Shown here piece after piece: positions 8,712-21,291 of a stretch of 64,000 nt of DNA. Made by a program: the position numbers and the translations under genes. Within the stretch, counting starts at the first letter, position 1; each line of letters begins with the position of its first letter. The notes beneath the pieces are model-generated. The model ran no database searches, was not told the DNA's origin, and saw nothing but the letters and a program-made list of their open reading frames with translations. This DNA is from JASLBX01 sp036374175 (lineage in GTDB: Bacteria > Actinomycetota > Actinomycetes > Jiangellales > Jiangellaceae). The stretch is from NCBI GenBank assembly GCA_036374175.1, contig DASUUH010000116.1:11884-75883 (forward strand), read 5' to 3'.

Positions 8712-9179
8712 CTAATCAGAGGGCCCGGCCGCCGGCTTCTCCGTGGTTGCCCTCTTGCCCGGCCGCCCGGCCGACATCAGCACAAAGCACCCCGGAATCG
8801 GCGGCGGACCGGTCCGGGCAGCCGCACGCTGGAACTTTGACGGCGACACACCGACTAGTTCGCGAAACCGCCCGCTGAACGACCCGAGGCTGCTGAATCC
8901 GACGAGGTGGCACACCTCGGTCACGGTCAGATTGACCGACCGCAGCAGCTCCTGAGCGCGTTCCACCCTGCGGCGGGAAAGGTACTGGCCCGGAGTCTCC
9001 CCGTAGGCGGCGCGGAACGCCCGGACGAAGTAATACCGCGAGTAACCTGCGGCTGCGGCGATGGCGTCAAGGTCGAGGGGTTCGGCGTACGAGCGGTCGA
9101 TCAGGTCGCGAGCTCTACGTACCGCGATCAGAGTCTCGACCGCCGGCGAACCGGCGGGCAGCGGCCGCCGGTCAGACAC
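8712..9179 (-). CDS. AraC family transcriptional regulator
   Basis: At 155 residues this is little more than the AraC-type DNA-binding domain. The first helix-turn-helix is in LDAIAAAAGYSRYYFVRAFR and the second in VTEVCHLVGFSSLGSFSGRF, ending with the signature GVSPSKFQ. There is no N-terminal ligand-binding domain, so it may act as a small stand-alone activator in the manner of MarA/SoxS. GTG 9179 overlaps the stop of the AI-2E transporter gene by eight bases, and the VOC gene follows, so the three are probably co-transcribed. The VOC gene is the likeliest target, by position only. Confidence 0.85.
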   Translation of the reverse strand: MSDRRPLPAGSPAVETLIAVRRARDLIDRSYAEPLDLDAIAAAAGYSRYYFVRAFRAAYGETPGQYLSRRRVERAQELLRSVNLTVTEVCHLVGFSSLGSFSGRFRELVGVSPSKFQRAAARTGPPPIPGCFVLMSAGRPGKRATTEKPAAGPSD

Positions 9180-10353
9180 CGGGCTCGGTGTCTTGTGGCA
9201 CCATCCGCCGCGAGTCCGGCCCGCGCGGTTCGTCGGGCTCTGCGACGACGCTGCGCGGTACGAGATGGTCGATGCGACCCTTCTCGTAGTCAGCGCTGGC
9301 CCGCCGGTATCCGATGACGGCGGCGACGACTGCCCCCGTCACCGGCACGGCCAGGAACAACCCCGGCATGCCGAAGAGAGTGGCGGCGGTCGTCGTGAGG
9401 ACCAAGATGATCAGCGGGTGGAAACTCACCGCCCGGGCCATCAGCAACGGCGCCAGCACGTTGCCCTCGAGTTGCTGGACGACCAGCACGATGATCAGCG
9501 CCCAGATCGCCGTCGATAGCCCGCCGGAGAAGAACGCCACGGCGACGGCGACCGCGCCGGCAATCGTGGCACCCAGCAGTGGTATGAACGCGAGCAAGAA
9601 GGTCAGCGCACCGATCGCTACCGCCAGCGGCACACCGAGGATCCACAAGCCGAAGCCGATCAGGAATCCGTCGACCAGGCCGGTGACCACCGAGGCGTAG
9701 AACCACGCGCCGGTGGTTCGCATGGCCGACCGGAAAGCCGCCGTCGCGGGCAGCCGATGCTCCGGAGCGAGCAACTCGGTGAACTGACGCCACAGCTTGT
9801 CGCCGCTAGCCAGCGCGAAGATCGCAAAGAACGTTGCGATCAGCACCATTGTTACCAGGTTCGTCAGGACACCGAGCCCAGTGGCCACCGTGCCGGCGAT
9901 GTTACTGATGAATCCGCTGACGAACTGCTGGATGTCGTCCAGCAGGTCCTGGACGGTCTGGTCGTCGACCCCGAACGGGCCGCCACGCAACCACGCCATC
10001 GTCTCTTCGAACGCGCCGACGACCTCGTTCGCGATCCGCGGCGTCGCCCTGACCACCTCCGCGATGACGAAGACCAGCAGCAACGCGAAGAAGGACAGGA
10101 ACCCGACCACACAGAGGATCGCGGCGATGACCTGCGGGACGCGGCGTTCGCGCAGCCACTTGACCAACGGCCACAGCAGCGACACTTCCGCGAACCCGAT
10201 GAGTATGGCGATCGAGATAAAGCGAACTCGCAACGCGAGATTGATGAGCGAAATGATCAACAGGCCGATGACGATCACGCACAGCGAAATGACCGCCCAC
10301 CGCACCAGCCAGGGCGGGACGCCCAGCTCGCGCACCCGATCCGCGATCTTCAC
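9172..10353 (-). CDS. AI-2E family transporter
   Basis: This 393-residue polytopic membrane protein has six to eight hydrophobic segments, several near the N-terminus (around residues 17-75) and a cluster between about 200 and 340. The family signature PLLGATIAGAVAVAVAF and the following QQLEGNVLAPLLMARAVSFHP identify the AI-2E/PerM exporter family. Substrates differ between members (autoinducer-2, Na+/H+), so none is assigned. A charged tail of about 45 residues follows the last membrane segment. GTG 10353 lies 18 bases after the dxs stop, indicating co-transcription with dxs. Confidence 0.85.
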   Translation of the reverse strand: MKIADRVRELGVPPWLVRWAVISLCVIVIGLLIISLINLALRVRFISIAILIGFAEVSLLWPLVKWLRERRVPQVIAAILCVVGFLSFFALLLVFVIAEVVRATPRIANEVVGAFEETMAWLRGGPFGVDDQTVQDLLDDIQQFVSGFISNIAGTVATGLGVLTNLVTMVLIATFFAIFALASGDKLWRQFTELLAPEHRLPATAAFRSAMRTTGAWFYASVVTGLVDGFLIGFGLWILGVPLAVAIGALTFLLAFIPLLGATIAGAVAVAVAFFSGGLSTAIWALIIVLVVQQLEGNVLAPLLMARAVSFHPLIILVLTTTAATLFGMPGLFLAVPVTGAVVAAVIGYRRASADYEKGRIDHLVPRSVVAEPDEPRGPDSRRMVPQDTEPGV

Positions 10354-10371
10354 TATGGAACCGTACCGGAC

Positions 10372-12282
10372 CTAGCGGCCGTCAATCACAATCTGCTGCT
10401 GGATTTGGGTATCGTGAGCAGCCACGATACCGGCGATCTCCCGAGCCAGGTCCTGGCCGGTCAGGCCGATCTCGCTGAGGATCTTCGCACGCTTGGCGTG
10501 ATCGAGGAATCGCTGCGGGATCCCGAAGTCGCGCATCGGTGTGCTCACGCCCGCGTCACGAAGCGCCTGAGCAATCGCCGAGCCCACTCCGCCGACTCTG
10601 CCGTTGTCCTCCACCGTGACCACCAGCCGGTGGTCACGGGCCAGATCGACGAGTGCACCGTCGACTGGCTTGACCCACCTCGGGTCGATCACCGTCACGC
10701 CCACGCCCTGCGCCGCGAGCCGTGTGGCCGCGTCGACTCCGGCGCCGCCCATGGCGCCGACGGCGATCAGCAGGACGTCCCGATCTGCCGAACGAGCCAG
10801 GACGTCGCAGCCACCCGTCCGTTCGATGGCGGGCACGTCCGGCCCGACCGGACCCTTCGGGAACCGGACGACCGTGGGCGCATCGTGCACGTCCAGCGCC
10901 TGGCCGAGCAGTTCGACAAGCCGCGACGCATCGCGTGGTGCGGCCAGCCGCAGCTCCGGCACGACCTGCAGGATCGACATGTCCCACATGCCGTTGTGGG
11001 ACGCCCCGTCGTCGCCGGTGACACCGGCGCGGTCCAGGACGAACGTCACGCCACACCGGTGCAGGGCGCAGTCCATCAACACCTGGTCGAACGCACGGTT
11101 CAAGAACGTCGCGTACACCGCGACCACCGGATGCAGGCCGGCCATCGCCATGCCGGCCGCAGACGTGGCGGCGTGCTGCTCGGCGATACCGACGTCGAAG
11201 CAGCGGTCGGGATACGCGGCCGCAAACTTGTCCAGCCCGGTCGGCCCCAGCATCGCGGCCGTGATCGCCACCACATCCGGACGCCGGCGGCTGGCCGCGA
11301 CGATTGCGTCGCTGAACACGTCGGTCCAGGTTCGCTCCGGGTTGACGACCTCCGCACCGGTCTGCGGGTCGAACGCCTTCACCTGGTGCCAATGGTCGAC
11401 GGTGTCGTTGACGGCGGCGTCGTACCCGAATCCCTTCTGCGTGATGCAGTGGACGATCACCGGCCCACGGAACCGCTTGGCCCGCTGTAGGGCCTGCTCG
11501 ACGGCCTCACGGTCATGCCCGTCGACTGGGCCGACGTACTTGATGCCGAGGTCCTCGAACATGCCCTGCGGCGACAGGATGTCCTTCAGGCCCTTCTTGA
11601 TGCCGTGCAGCGCGTCGTACAGCGGCTCACCGACCAGCGGCGTGCGACCGAGCGACCGCCTGATCAGGTCCAGCGCTTGTTCGTACCGCGGGTTGGTACG
11701 GAGGCCGGCCAGATGGTTCGCCAGCCCGCCCACCGTCGGCGCGTACGACCGGCCGTTGTCGTTGACCAGAATGACCACCGGCCGGTGTGCGCCGGCGGCG
11801 ATGTTGTTCAGCGCTTCCCACGACATGCCGCCGGTCAGCGCCCCGTCGCCGACGAAGGCAACAACGGTGCGGTCGCGTTCGCCGCGCACTGCGAACGCCT
11901 TGGCCATGCCGTCGGCGTACGACAGCGCCGTCGAAGCGTGCGAGTTCTCGACCCAGTCATGCTCGCTCTCGGCCCGGCTCGGGTACCCCGACAGGCCGCC
12001 TTCCTGCCGCAGGGTTCCGAACTCCGCGTACCGGCCGGTCAGCAGCTTGTGCACATACGCCTGGTGGCCGGTGTCGAAGATGACCGGATCACGTGGCGAG
12101 TCGAACACCCGGTGCACGGCAATGGTCAATTCGACCGCACCGAGATTGGGACCAAGGTGGCCGCTGTTCCGAGCGGTCGTGTGGACCAGCACGTCGCGGA
12201 TCTCCGCGGCGAGCGTGGTCAGTTCATCGCTGGACAGGGTGCGCAGATCCCGTGGGCTCTGGATGCCTTCAAGCACACCCAA
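10372..12282 (-). CDS. dxs: 1-deoxy-D-xylulose-5-phosphate synthase
   Basis: This 636-residue thiamine-diphosphate enzyme condenses pyruvate and glyceraldehyde-3-phosphate, the first step of the non-mevalonate isoprenoid pathway. Visible motifs are [12 protein letters not shown], the [14 protein letters not shown] active-site histidine, the thiamine-binding [16 protein letters not shown] with its NDNG, and the catalytic Glu in [11 protein letters not shown]. The start was placed at TTG 12282 because homologues begin with GVLxxIxSPRDLR and a GGGAGG motif stands a few bases upstream. An in-frame ATG at 12354 would add 24 unmatched residues. It heads a co-directional run with the AI-2E transporter, AraC and VOC genes. 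Confidence 0.95.
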   Translation of the reverse strand: MGVLEGIQSPRDLRTLSSDELTTLAAEIRDVLVHTTARNSGHLGPNLGAVELTIAVHRVFDSPRDPVIFDTGHQAYVHKLLTGRYAEFGTLRQEGGLSGYPSRAESEHDWVENSHASTALSYADGMAKAFAVRGERDRTVVAFVGDGALTGGMSWEALNNIAAGAHRPVVILVNDNGRSYAPTVGGLANHLAGLRTNPRYEQALDLIRRSLGRTPLVGEPLYDALHGIKKGLKDILSPQGMFEDLGIKYVGPVDGHDREAVEQALQRAKRFRGPVIVHCITQKGFGYDAAVNDTVDHWHQVKAFDPQTGAEVVNPERTWTDVFSDAIVAASRRRPDVVAITAAMLGPTGLDKFAAAYPDRCFDVGIAEQHAATSAAGMAMAGLHPVVAVYATFLNRAFDQVLMDCALHRCGVTFVLDRAGVTGDDGASHNGMWDMSILQVVPELRLAAPRDASRLVELLGQALDVHDAPTVVRFPKGPVGPDVPAIERTGGCDVLARSADRDVLLIAVGAMGGAGVDAATRLAAQGVGVTVIDPRWVKPVDGALVDLARDHRLVVTVEDNGRVGGVGSAIAQALRDAGVSTPMRDFGIPQRFLDHAKRAKILSEIGLTGQDLAREIAGIVAAHDTQIQQQIVIDGR

Positions 12283-12398
12283 CCGTCTCGCCTCCCAGGT
12301 GATCTCGCCCAGATTCGGGTATACCAACTGCTGAGACAGTCTAGATGCCGACACGGCTTCGGATGGCCTTTGGTGGGTCAGTTGAGGAGGTACCCGCC

Positions 12399-13250
12399 AT
12401 GACAGCTCGACGTGTTGCAGGAGTTTTTCTCGCGCTTGCCGGCGCCGTGGGTGTCACGGCGAGCGCGTACTTGGACTGGTTCTCGGGCCGCTCGCCGGAC
12501 AGCACACCGATCAACCGGCTGTTCGAGGACAGCGTCACAGAGCCGGCCACGTCGTACTGGACGTCGGTCGCTCTGCCGCTGGCCGCCGTCACGGCACTCG
12601 CCGTGCTCGGTCTTCTGGTGATGTCACGTCTCGTGCTCACCATCGCCTGGCTGCTCGGCGTCGCCACCTTGGTGCTGCACGTCCTTCAGCAGGTCAACGA
12701 CGAGGCCCGACTCGCCGTTGAGGACGTCCAGACCGGCGTATGGGTGGCACTCGCCGGCTTGTTCGTCATGCTTCTCGGCCTGGTGATCATGGGCGGACGC
12801 CGCCGTGATGACGAGGACGTTGAGACCGTCAGCATCATGGAACCTGACCCCAAAGAGACGTGGTATGCCCTCAGCGCGACGGCCAAGGCCACGCCGTCGA
12901 GTTCAGCGGCCATGAGCATTCCAGCCGCCACCCCCGGATCGGCCACGACGGCCGCCGGCGGCGCACCCTCCGCGCCGCGTTCGGAATCGGTCGTCGAGCC
13001 GCCGCCGAAGCCCACTCCAGAACCCGGACCTCCGCCGGCACCCGGGCCTGAACCGGCGCCGCCACCGGGCCCGGATCCGATGCCCATGCCGGGCCCGACG
13101 CCCGCTCCAGCGCCTGGACCCGCACCCGCTCCCGGACCCGCACCGGAGCCCAGCCCAGACCGTGAGCCGGGCACGCCGCCGCCGGACGAGCCGGGGACGC
13201 CGGCGCCACCCGACACCGGGTCAACGGACAAGCCACCACGCCGCGAGTGA
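12399..13250 (+). CDS. Four-helix membrane protein with proline-rich C-terminal tail
   Basis: This 283-residue protein of unknown function has four predicted membrane helices in its first 140 residues ([72 protein letters not shown]). After a short basic-acidic linker come about 85 residues made largely of Pro with Gly, Ala and Glu ([17 protein letters not shown] type). The tail may be extracellular or cell-wall spanning, or a flexible cytoplasmic linker. ATG 12399 was chosen because GAGGAGGT stands six bases upstream; ATG 12345 lacks this. It is divergent from dxs and convergent with acnA. No function is assigned. Confidence 0.7.
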   Translation: MTARRVAGVFLALAGAVGVTASAYLDWFSGRSPDSTPINRLFEDSVTEPATSYWTSVALPLAAVTALAVLGLLVMSRLVLTIAWLLGVATLVLHVLQQVNDEARLAVEDVQTGVWVALAGLFVMLLGLVIMGGRRRDDEDVETVSIMEPDPKETWYALSATAKATPSSSAAMSIPAATPGSATTAAGGAPSAPRSESVVEPPPKPTPEPGPPPAPGPEPAPPPGPDPMPMPGPTPAPAPGPAPAPGPAPEPSPDREPGTPPPDEPGTPAPPDTGSTDKPPRRE

Positions 13251-13283
13251 CGCCGGACACGTGGGCCGCCCACCAGGGTTGGC

Positions 13284-13319
13284 GACGTACCTACATGCAC
13301 GCATGCCTGTAGGTACGTC
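13284..13319. terminator. 12-bp perfect inverted repeat between convergent genes
   Basis: The arms at 13284-13295 and 13308-13319 (GACGTACCTACA and its complement) have a 12-base loop and lie between the Pro-rich membrane protein gene and acnA, which converge here. It is a likely bidirectional terminator. Confidence 0.65.
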
Positions 13320-13346
13320 GGGCCGTCTGCCGAACGTGATCGAACG

Positions 13347-16154
<2,808 letters not shown>

Positions 16155-16253
16155 GTCACTACCCGCCTTCCTGTTCGTTCGATACCACCATCGTTGCCGA
16201 TGGCCGCCGGCTCGGGGCCGCGAGGGCTAACCAATCTCGCCAGACCGGAGAAG

Positions 16254-16267
16254 TCTTGACTTCAAGA
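16254..16267. promoter_or_regulatory. Candidate operator palindrome upstream of acnA
   Basis: TCTTGACTTCAAGA is a perfect dyad (TCTTGA and TCAAGA arms, two-base centre) about 100 bases upstream of the acnA start. It is the only strong symmetric element in the 150-base gap between acnA and the LLM oxidoreductase gene. The regulator is not identifiable from this window. Confidence 0.4.
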
Positions 16268-16304
16268 TACATGAGGTGAAGGTTCTTTGGCGACCCCGAA
16301 TCCG

Positions 16305-17228
16305 TTAGACATTGGGTGCAACGCCGGCGGCGATAAGTTCGAGATGGTCGATGTCGGTCAGGTCGAGCACCTGCAGGTACGCGCGCGACACCCCCAGCTT
16401 GCTCAGCATCTTCAGGCGCTCGACAAGTTCGGGCGGCGTGCCGCCGAAGGCCCTTTCACGCAACTCGGCCGGATCAAGCCCGATGGCGGCGGCCCGTCTG
16501 GCGAGTTCGGCTTCATCCGTCCCGACACACACCGTCGCGGCCACCGAGTAGACCAGTTCGTCCGGATCACGCCCAGTGTTCTCACAGGCCCGCCGCACCC
16601 TGCTGAACCGCTCGGCCAGTTCCTTGTCGGGGGCGAGGAAGCAGTTGTACTCGGCGGCGAACCGGGCGACCAGGACCGGCGTGCGGCGTGGCCCGGTGCC
16701 GCCGACGATGATCGGGACGGCCGGCTGGGCGGGCTTGGGCAGGGCGGGCGAGTCGGTCAGCGAATAGTGGCGGCCGGCGTAGGTGAACCGCTCTCCCACC
16801 GGAGTCGTCCACAGCCCGGTGATCAGTTCCAACTGCTCTTCAAGCAGGTCGAACCGGTTCGGCGGGTACGGGATGCCGTACGCGCGGTGCTCGGCCTCGA
16901 ACCAGCCCGCACCCAAGCCGAGCTCGACCCGGCCACCGGACATCTGGTCGACCTGCGCGACCTGGATGGCGAGCACGCCTGGATGCCGGAACGTCACCGG
17001 TGACACGAGCGTCCCGAGGCGGACGCGGGACGTCTCACGGGCCAGGCCCGCGAGTGTGGTCCAGGCATCGGTGGGACCGGGCAGGCCGTCGAAGTGCCGG
17101 CCCATGTGCAGGTAGTGGTCGGAGCGGAAGAAGCCGCCGAAGCCGAGCCGCTCGGCGGCTTGGGCGACGCGCAACTGATCGTCGTACGAAGCACCTTGCT
17201 GTGGCTCGGTGAAGATCCGCAGGTCCAT
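16305..17228 (-). CDS. LLM class (luciferase-like, F420- or FMN-dependent) oxidoreductase
   Basis: This 307-residue TIM-barrel protein belongs to the luciferase-like monooxygenase superfamily, in actinobacteria often using cofactor F420. It has the early segment AQAAERLGFGGFFRSDHYL, then RLGTLVSPVTFRHPGVLA, and the cofactor-binding GGRVELGLGAGWFEAEH. ATG 17228 was preferred because homologues start with MDLRIF; the open frame extends 15 residues further up without family match. It stands upstream of acnA on the same strand, 150 bases away, and is divergent from the STAND regulator gene. The substrate is unknown, and F420 rather than FMN use is an inference from the subfamily. Confidence 0.82.
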   Translation of the reverse strand: MDLRIFTEPQQGASYDDQLRVAQAAERLGFGGFFRSDHYLHMGRHFDGLPGPTDAWTTLAGLARETSRVRLGTLVSPVTFRHPGVLAIQVAQVDQMSGGRVELGLGAGWFEAEHRAYGIPYPPNRFDLLEEQLELITGLWTTPVGERFTYAGRHYSLTDSPALPKPAQPAVPIIVGGTGPRRTPVLVARFAAEYNCFLAPDKELAERFSRVRRACENTGRDPDELVYSVAATVCVGTDEAELARRAAAIGLDPAELRERAFGGTPPELVERLKMLSKLGVSRAYLQVLDLTDIDHLELIAAGVAPNV

Positions 17229-17306
17229 GCGTTCAACCCTGCCACGCCCATTACCCACGTTGAGCTGTAGCATGCATGGCGGTCACAGGCGGGGGGTGAT
17301 CCCAGG

Positions 17307-20030
17307 GTGACGCTCCTGGCGTTCGGCGATGTCGAGATCGACCTTGACCGCTACGAAATCCGGCGCAACGGTGACGTGGTGCGGACCGAGCCACAGGTCT
17401 TCGACGTGCTCGTCCACTTGGCTACCAACGCTGAGCGGGTCGTCACCAAGGAAGAGCTGCTCGACGCGGTCTGGGGCGACCGCTTCGTCAGCGAATCCAC
17501 CCTCACCAGCCGGATCAAGGCCGCTCGCCGGTGTGTCGGAGACGACGGCCAACGGCAACGGGTCATTGCCACCGTCCACGGTCGTGGCTACCGCATGGTC
17601 GCACCCGTGCATCGCGGCCAGGAGCAGCGACCGCCGGTCCTCAACGAGGTCGGTCACGTCGGTGTCGACACGTTGGTCGAACGTGACGACGCATTGGCCC
17701 AGCTCACGACGGCGCTTGCGGCCGCCGGGTCGGGCGCGGGCCGGGTCGTCTGCATCACGGGCGAAGCCGGGATCGGCAAGACCGCGCTGGTCCACTGGAT
17801 CGCGACCGCGCTGGGCGACCAGGCGGCGGTGCTCATCGGAGCCTGCGACGATCTCACGACGCCTCGCCCCATGGCGCCGTTGCACGACATTGCGGCCGGA
17901 CTTACCGCCGCTGGACTCCCGCCGCTCGATGGCGTCGGGCCGGACGCGATCCTCGACGCCGTCGGGATTCTCGCCCGGGAGAAGCAGCGACCGGTCGTCA
18001 TCGTGCTCGAGGATCTGCATTGGGCCGACGACGGCACGCTGGACACCGTCCGTTACATCTCCCGGCGGATCCGGGCCGCACCCCTGGTCCTCGTGTTGAC
18101 CTACCGCGAGGAGGACCTTTCGCTGACGCACCCGCTGCGGTCCGTCCTCGGATTGCTGCGCGGCCCGGGAGTGGTACGCATTGCGCTCCAGCCGCTGACT
18201 GAGGTGGGTGTCGGACAGCTCGCAGCCGGCGCACCGGTCGGATCCGAGGAGTTGTTCGCCGTCACGGGCGGCAATCCGTTCTTCGTCACCGAGATGATTG
18301 CCGCGACCATCGATGCGGTTCCTACCACTGTCAAAGATGCCGTCCTGGCCCGGCTCGCCCAGCTGCCCCACGAAGCCGTCGCGGCCGTGCGCCGGCTGTC
18401 CGTGGTGCCCGGCCGGATCGAGCGGTGGCTTGCGGTCGAACTTGCCGACGGAGACGAGGCAACACTCGGCGCGGCCGAGCACGCCGGAATCCTCGACGGC
18501 AGTGCCGACCAGGTCTGGTTCCGGCACGAACTGGCTCGCCGGGCCGTCGAGGACACCCTCACCTCGTTCGAACGCGTCCGGTGGAATGCGCTCGTCGCCA
18601 GGCTCCTGGCAGAGCGTGGGGCAAGCGCGTCGCGGATCGTTCATCACGCCGCCCTCGCTGGAGACGCCGAGCTCGTCGTCCGGGCCGGCACGAGCGCGGT
18701 CGCTGAGGCGATCGCCGCCGGTGCGCACCGCCAGGCCATCGACCAGCTGAACACGGTGCTGAGGTATCGCGACTCGTTGGACGGCAGGCAGTACGCCAGC
18801 CTGCTCCTTCAGCTGGCCGACTCGCTCTATCTGGTCAACCGGTTCGAAGAATCGCTGCGCGCGGCCGAGGAGGCCGTCAAGGCGGCAGCAACAATCCACG
18901 ACCCGAACCTGACCGCGCAGGCCGAAATCGCGCTGTCCCGTACTGTCCTGTGGGCTCGCGGGCCGAATGCGTCACATCTCGCGGCTCGGCGTGCCCTTGA
19001 GGTCCTCGGTCCCGACGGCGACCCTGAACTGCGCGCCATCGCGTACGCCGACCTGGCCCGCGCGCTGGGCCAGCTGACCACGATCGGGTCGATTGCCGAA
19101 GGCAACGACGAGGCGCTGTCAGCAGCCTCGCAAGCGCTGGAGCTGGCACGCGAGCTGAAGCGCGACGACCTGGCCGGTTATGCGCTCATCTACCTCGGCT
19201 GTGAACGGCTTGCGCTCGGTGACGCCGCGGGGGCAAGCGACCTGGAGGCCGCCATCAGCAACCTGCGGTCCTCTCCGCGGGCGGAGTTCGCCGTGCGGGC
19301 GTGCGTCAACGCCGCCGGAGCGGCCTACCGGTCCGCTCGCTTCGACGACGCCGAGCACTATGTCGAGCTGGGGGTCCAGCTCGCCAAGGAAACCGACTTC
19401 ACCTCCGGCGAGTACCGGCTGGCGCTGACCCGGGCGGCGGTCCGGTTCAGTCGCGGCCGGTGGGCCGAGGCGCGCCGCGAGCTCGAATCACTGCTGGCGC
19501 TCGGCGGCGAGCCGGGCATCATGGGCCCGCTCGCCCGCACGCTGCTCGCCCGGCTCCTCGCCCGGGTCGGCGAGATGGGCGCGGCCGGTCGCACGCTTGG
19601 GCCGGCCATCGCGGCCGCCGCGTTAAGTAACGAGATCCGATTGGTCGGGCCCGTGACTATCGCGCGAGTAGAGCTGGCCTGGCTCGCTGGCACCGGGGAA
19701 GACCTGATCGCTGTTGTCGAGCCGGTGCTGTCGGCGTCGGGCACCCCCGGCTGTGCGGTCAACCGAGGCGAGTTGGGTCGGTATCTGCAGCGGGCTGGCT
19801 ATCGCGTCCCCGCGCTGCGCGACGTGCCCGAACCGTGGCGGTCAGGCTTGGCAGGCGAGTGGAGGAGTGCCGCTGCCGGCTGGGAGCTGCGCGGCGAACC
19901 GTACGAGCGGGCGCTGGAGTTGATCAGCGGCGGTCACCAGGCCGCGGTCGAGGCCGGTGCCGCCATTCTGCGCGACCTCGGGGCCGTTGGCGCCTACCAC
20001 CTCGGTGAAAGCGTTAGGCACTCCGGCTGA
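17307..20030 (+). CDS. STAND-type regulator: N-terminal winged helix, AAA ATPase, TPR-like repeats
   Basis: This 907-residue cytoplasmic regulator begins with an OmpR-type winged-helix DNA-binding domain (residues 1-100; ends with the signature VIATVHGRGYRMV). An ATPase module follows with Walker A GEAGIGKTAL (about residue 152) and Walker B VVIVLEDLHWADD (about 230). The C-terminal 500 residues are Ala/Leu-rich helical repeats of TPR type. This is the layout of signal-integrating ATPase regulators related to AfsR/MalT, here without a BTAD domain next to the winged helix. Start GTG 17307. It is divergent from the LLM oxidoreductase gene and its 3' end overlaps the trmA-like gene by 17 bases. 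The signal and targets are unknown. Confidence 0.83.
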   Translation: MTLLAFGDVEIDLDRYEIRRNGDVVRTEPQVFDVLVHLATNAERVVTKEELLDAVWGDRFVSESTLTSRIKAARRCVGDDGQRQRVIATVHGRGYRMVAPVHRGQEQRPPVLNEVGHVGVDTLVERDDALAQLTTALAAAGSGAGRVVCITGEAGIGKTALVHWIATALGDQAAVLIGACDDLTTPRPMAPLHDIAAGLTAAGLPPLDGVGPDAILDAVGILAREKQRPVVIVLEDLHWADDGTLDTVRYISRRIRAAPLVLVLTYREEDLSLTHPLRSVLGLLRGPGVVRIALQPLTEVGVGQLAAGAPVGSEELFAVTGGNPFFVTEMIAATIDAVPTTVKDAVLARLAQLPHEAVAAVRRLSVVPGRIERWLAVELADGDEATLGAAEHAGILDGSADQVWFRHELARRAVEDTLTSFERVRWNALVARLLAERGASASRIVHHAALAGDAELVVRAGTSAVAEAIAAGAHRQAIDQLNTVLRYRDSLDGRQYASLLLQLADSLYLVNRFEESLRAAEEAVKAAATIHDPNLTAQAEIALSRTVLWARGPNASHLAARRALEVLGPDGDPELRAIAYADLARALGQLTTIGSIAEGNDEALSAASQALELARELKRDDLAGYALIYLGCERLALGDAAGASDLEAAISNLRSSPRAEFAVRACVNAAGAAYRSARFDDAEHYVELGVQLAKETDFTSGEYRLALTRAAVRFSRGRWAEARRELESLLALGGEPGIMGPLARTLLARLLARVGEMGAAGRTLGPAIAAAALSNEIRLVGPVTIARVELAWLAGTGEDLIAVVEPVLSASGTPGCAVNRGELGRYLQRAGYRVPALRDVPEPWRSGLAGEWRSAAAGWELRGEPYERALELISGGHQAAVEAGAAILRDLGAVGAYHLGESVRHSG

Positions 20031-21291
20031 TCCCTGCCACCCGCTGTGGGTTGCCATGCTCAAAGAGGGCGATGCATTCGACATGGTGGGTCATGGGGAA
20101 AAGGTCGAAGGCGCGCAGGTCCCTCAGCAGGTAGCCGAGCTCGGCGAAGGTCGCGACGTCGCGGGCCAGCGCGGCCGGGTCGCATGCCACGTACGCGACC
20201 GCCCGCGGCGAGAGCCCGGCGATGCCGCGCACCACATCGGCGCCGGCGCCCGTGCGCGGCGGATCCAGGACCACGACGTCGACGGGGTCGGCCGGGAGAG
20301 CCCGGTCGACGCGACCGGGCACCAACCGGAGCCACGGCAGGTCGTGCAGATTGCGGCGCGCGTCGGTGACCGCGCGCCGGTTCGATTCGACGGCGACCAC
20401 CGAACCCGCGGGACCGACCCGCGCGGCCAACGCTCCAGCGAACAGTCCAACGCCCGCGTAGAGGTCCAGCACGCGCTCTCCCGGCCGCGGTTCCAGCGCC
20501 TCGATGACGGCGTCCACCAGCACGTCGGCAGCGCCCGGATGGACCTGCCAGAACCCGCCGCCGCTGACCCGCCAGGTCCGCCCGGCCGCCTGCTCGGTGA
20601 CGTACGTGCGACCCGTACGGCGATTCCCGTCCACGACGACCGAGGTGCCGTCGGGCAGCGGCGGAACGGCGATATCGCCGGCCGCCGATTGGATCACTAC
20701 CGACCGCTCGCCGGTCGAGGACGCTATGGCCGCCACGGATTCAGCTCCCGGCCAGGCGCGACCGGGCACGTCGAGGTCGCGAATGTGGCGGTGCGCGATG
20801 AGGCAGTCGCCGATCGGTTCGATCTCGTGCGACCGGTGCCTGCGCAGGCCGGCCCGGCCCGCCGGCGACACCGCGAAGTTCGCCCGCGTCCGCCAGCCGA
20901 GGCCATCGTCCGGTCCACCGGGCACCGGTTCGACCTTAACGGCGATGGACAGACCCGCCAGCCGCCGCAGTTGTTCGGCCACCACGGCCGCCTTAAGCTC
21001 GCGCTGCGCCGGCAACGAGGCATGCTGCCAGTCACACCCGCCGCACCGCCCGGGCCCGGCGAACGGGCACGGCGCCGGTACTCGATCAGGTGACCGAACG
21101 AGAATCTCTACCGCGTCCGCACGCCAGTAACGCGAGCGCACGTCGGTCAGCCGGGCCAGGATCCGTTCACCGGGCAATGCGTGCCGGACGAACACAACCC
21201 TGCCGTCGTACCGGGCGATGCAGATCCCGCCGTGAGCGACCGGGCCGACGTCGAGCTCGAGCCGGTCACCGACGGCGGGTTCGCTGGTCAG
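20014..21291 (-). CDS. TrmA/RumA-family tRNA or rRNA (uracil-5-)-methyltransferase
   Basis: This 425-residue SAM-dependent RNA methyltransferase has an N-terminal TRAM RNA-binding domain (VGDRLELDVGPVAHGG). Cysteines for an iron-sulfur cluster are in PCPFAGPGRCGGCDWQ. The SAM-binding motif is LDLYAGVGLFAGAL, followed by VVLDPPRTGAG, the catalytic nucleophile in YVACDPAAL and the C-terminal base in HHVECIAL. The TRAM domain is only complete if translation begins at or near CTG 21291: a stop lies nine bases upstream and no ATG, GTG or TTG occurs before GTG 21195, which would cut the domain. CTG 21291 overlaps the permease stop as CTGA. Which uracil is methylated cannot be told. Confidence 0.87.
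   Translation of the reverse strand: MTSEPAVGDRLELDVGPVAHGGICIARYDGRVVFVRHALPGERILARLTDVRSRYWRADAVEILVRSPDRVPAPCPFAGPGRCGGCDWQHASLPAQRELKAAVVAEQLRRLAGLSIAVKVEPVPGGPDDGLGWRTRANFAVSPAGRAGLRRHRSHEIEPIGDCLIAHRHIRDLDVPGRAWPGAESVAAIASSTGERSVVIQSAAGDIAVPPLPDGTSVVVDGNRRTGRTYVTEQAAGRTWRVSGGGFWQVHPGAADVLVDAVIEALEPRPGERVLDLYAGVGLFAGALAARVGPAGSVVAVESNRRAVTDARRNLHDLPWLRLVPGRVDRALPADPVDVVVLDPPRTGAGADVVRGIAGLSPRAVAYVACDPAALARDVATFAELGYLLRDLRAFDLFPMTHHVECIALFEHGNPQRVAGISRSA

Noticed and set aside
9757..12334. Two overlapping plus-strand frames of more than 570 codons
   Set aside because: They are antisense to the AI-2E transporter and dxs genes, which have unambiguous family motifs. No domain is visible in the plus-strand translations.
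12990..13240. Short-period DNA repeat
   Set aside because: The periodicity reflects Pro/Gly/Ala codons in the tail of the membrane protein. The unit is not regular enough for a tandem DNA repeat or CRISPR array.
17283..18899. Long open frame of about 540 codons on the minus strand
   Set aside because: It is antisense to the STAND regulator gene, whose winged-helix and ATPase motifs are clear. Its translation is rich in Arg, Asp and Gly without domains, as expected from high-GC shadow frames.
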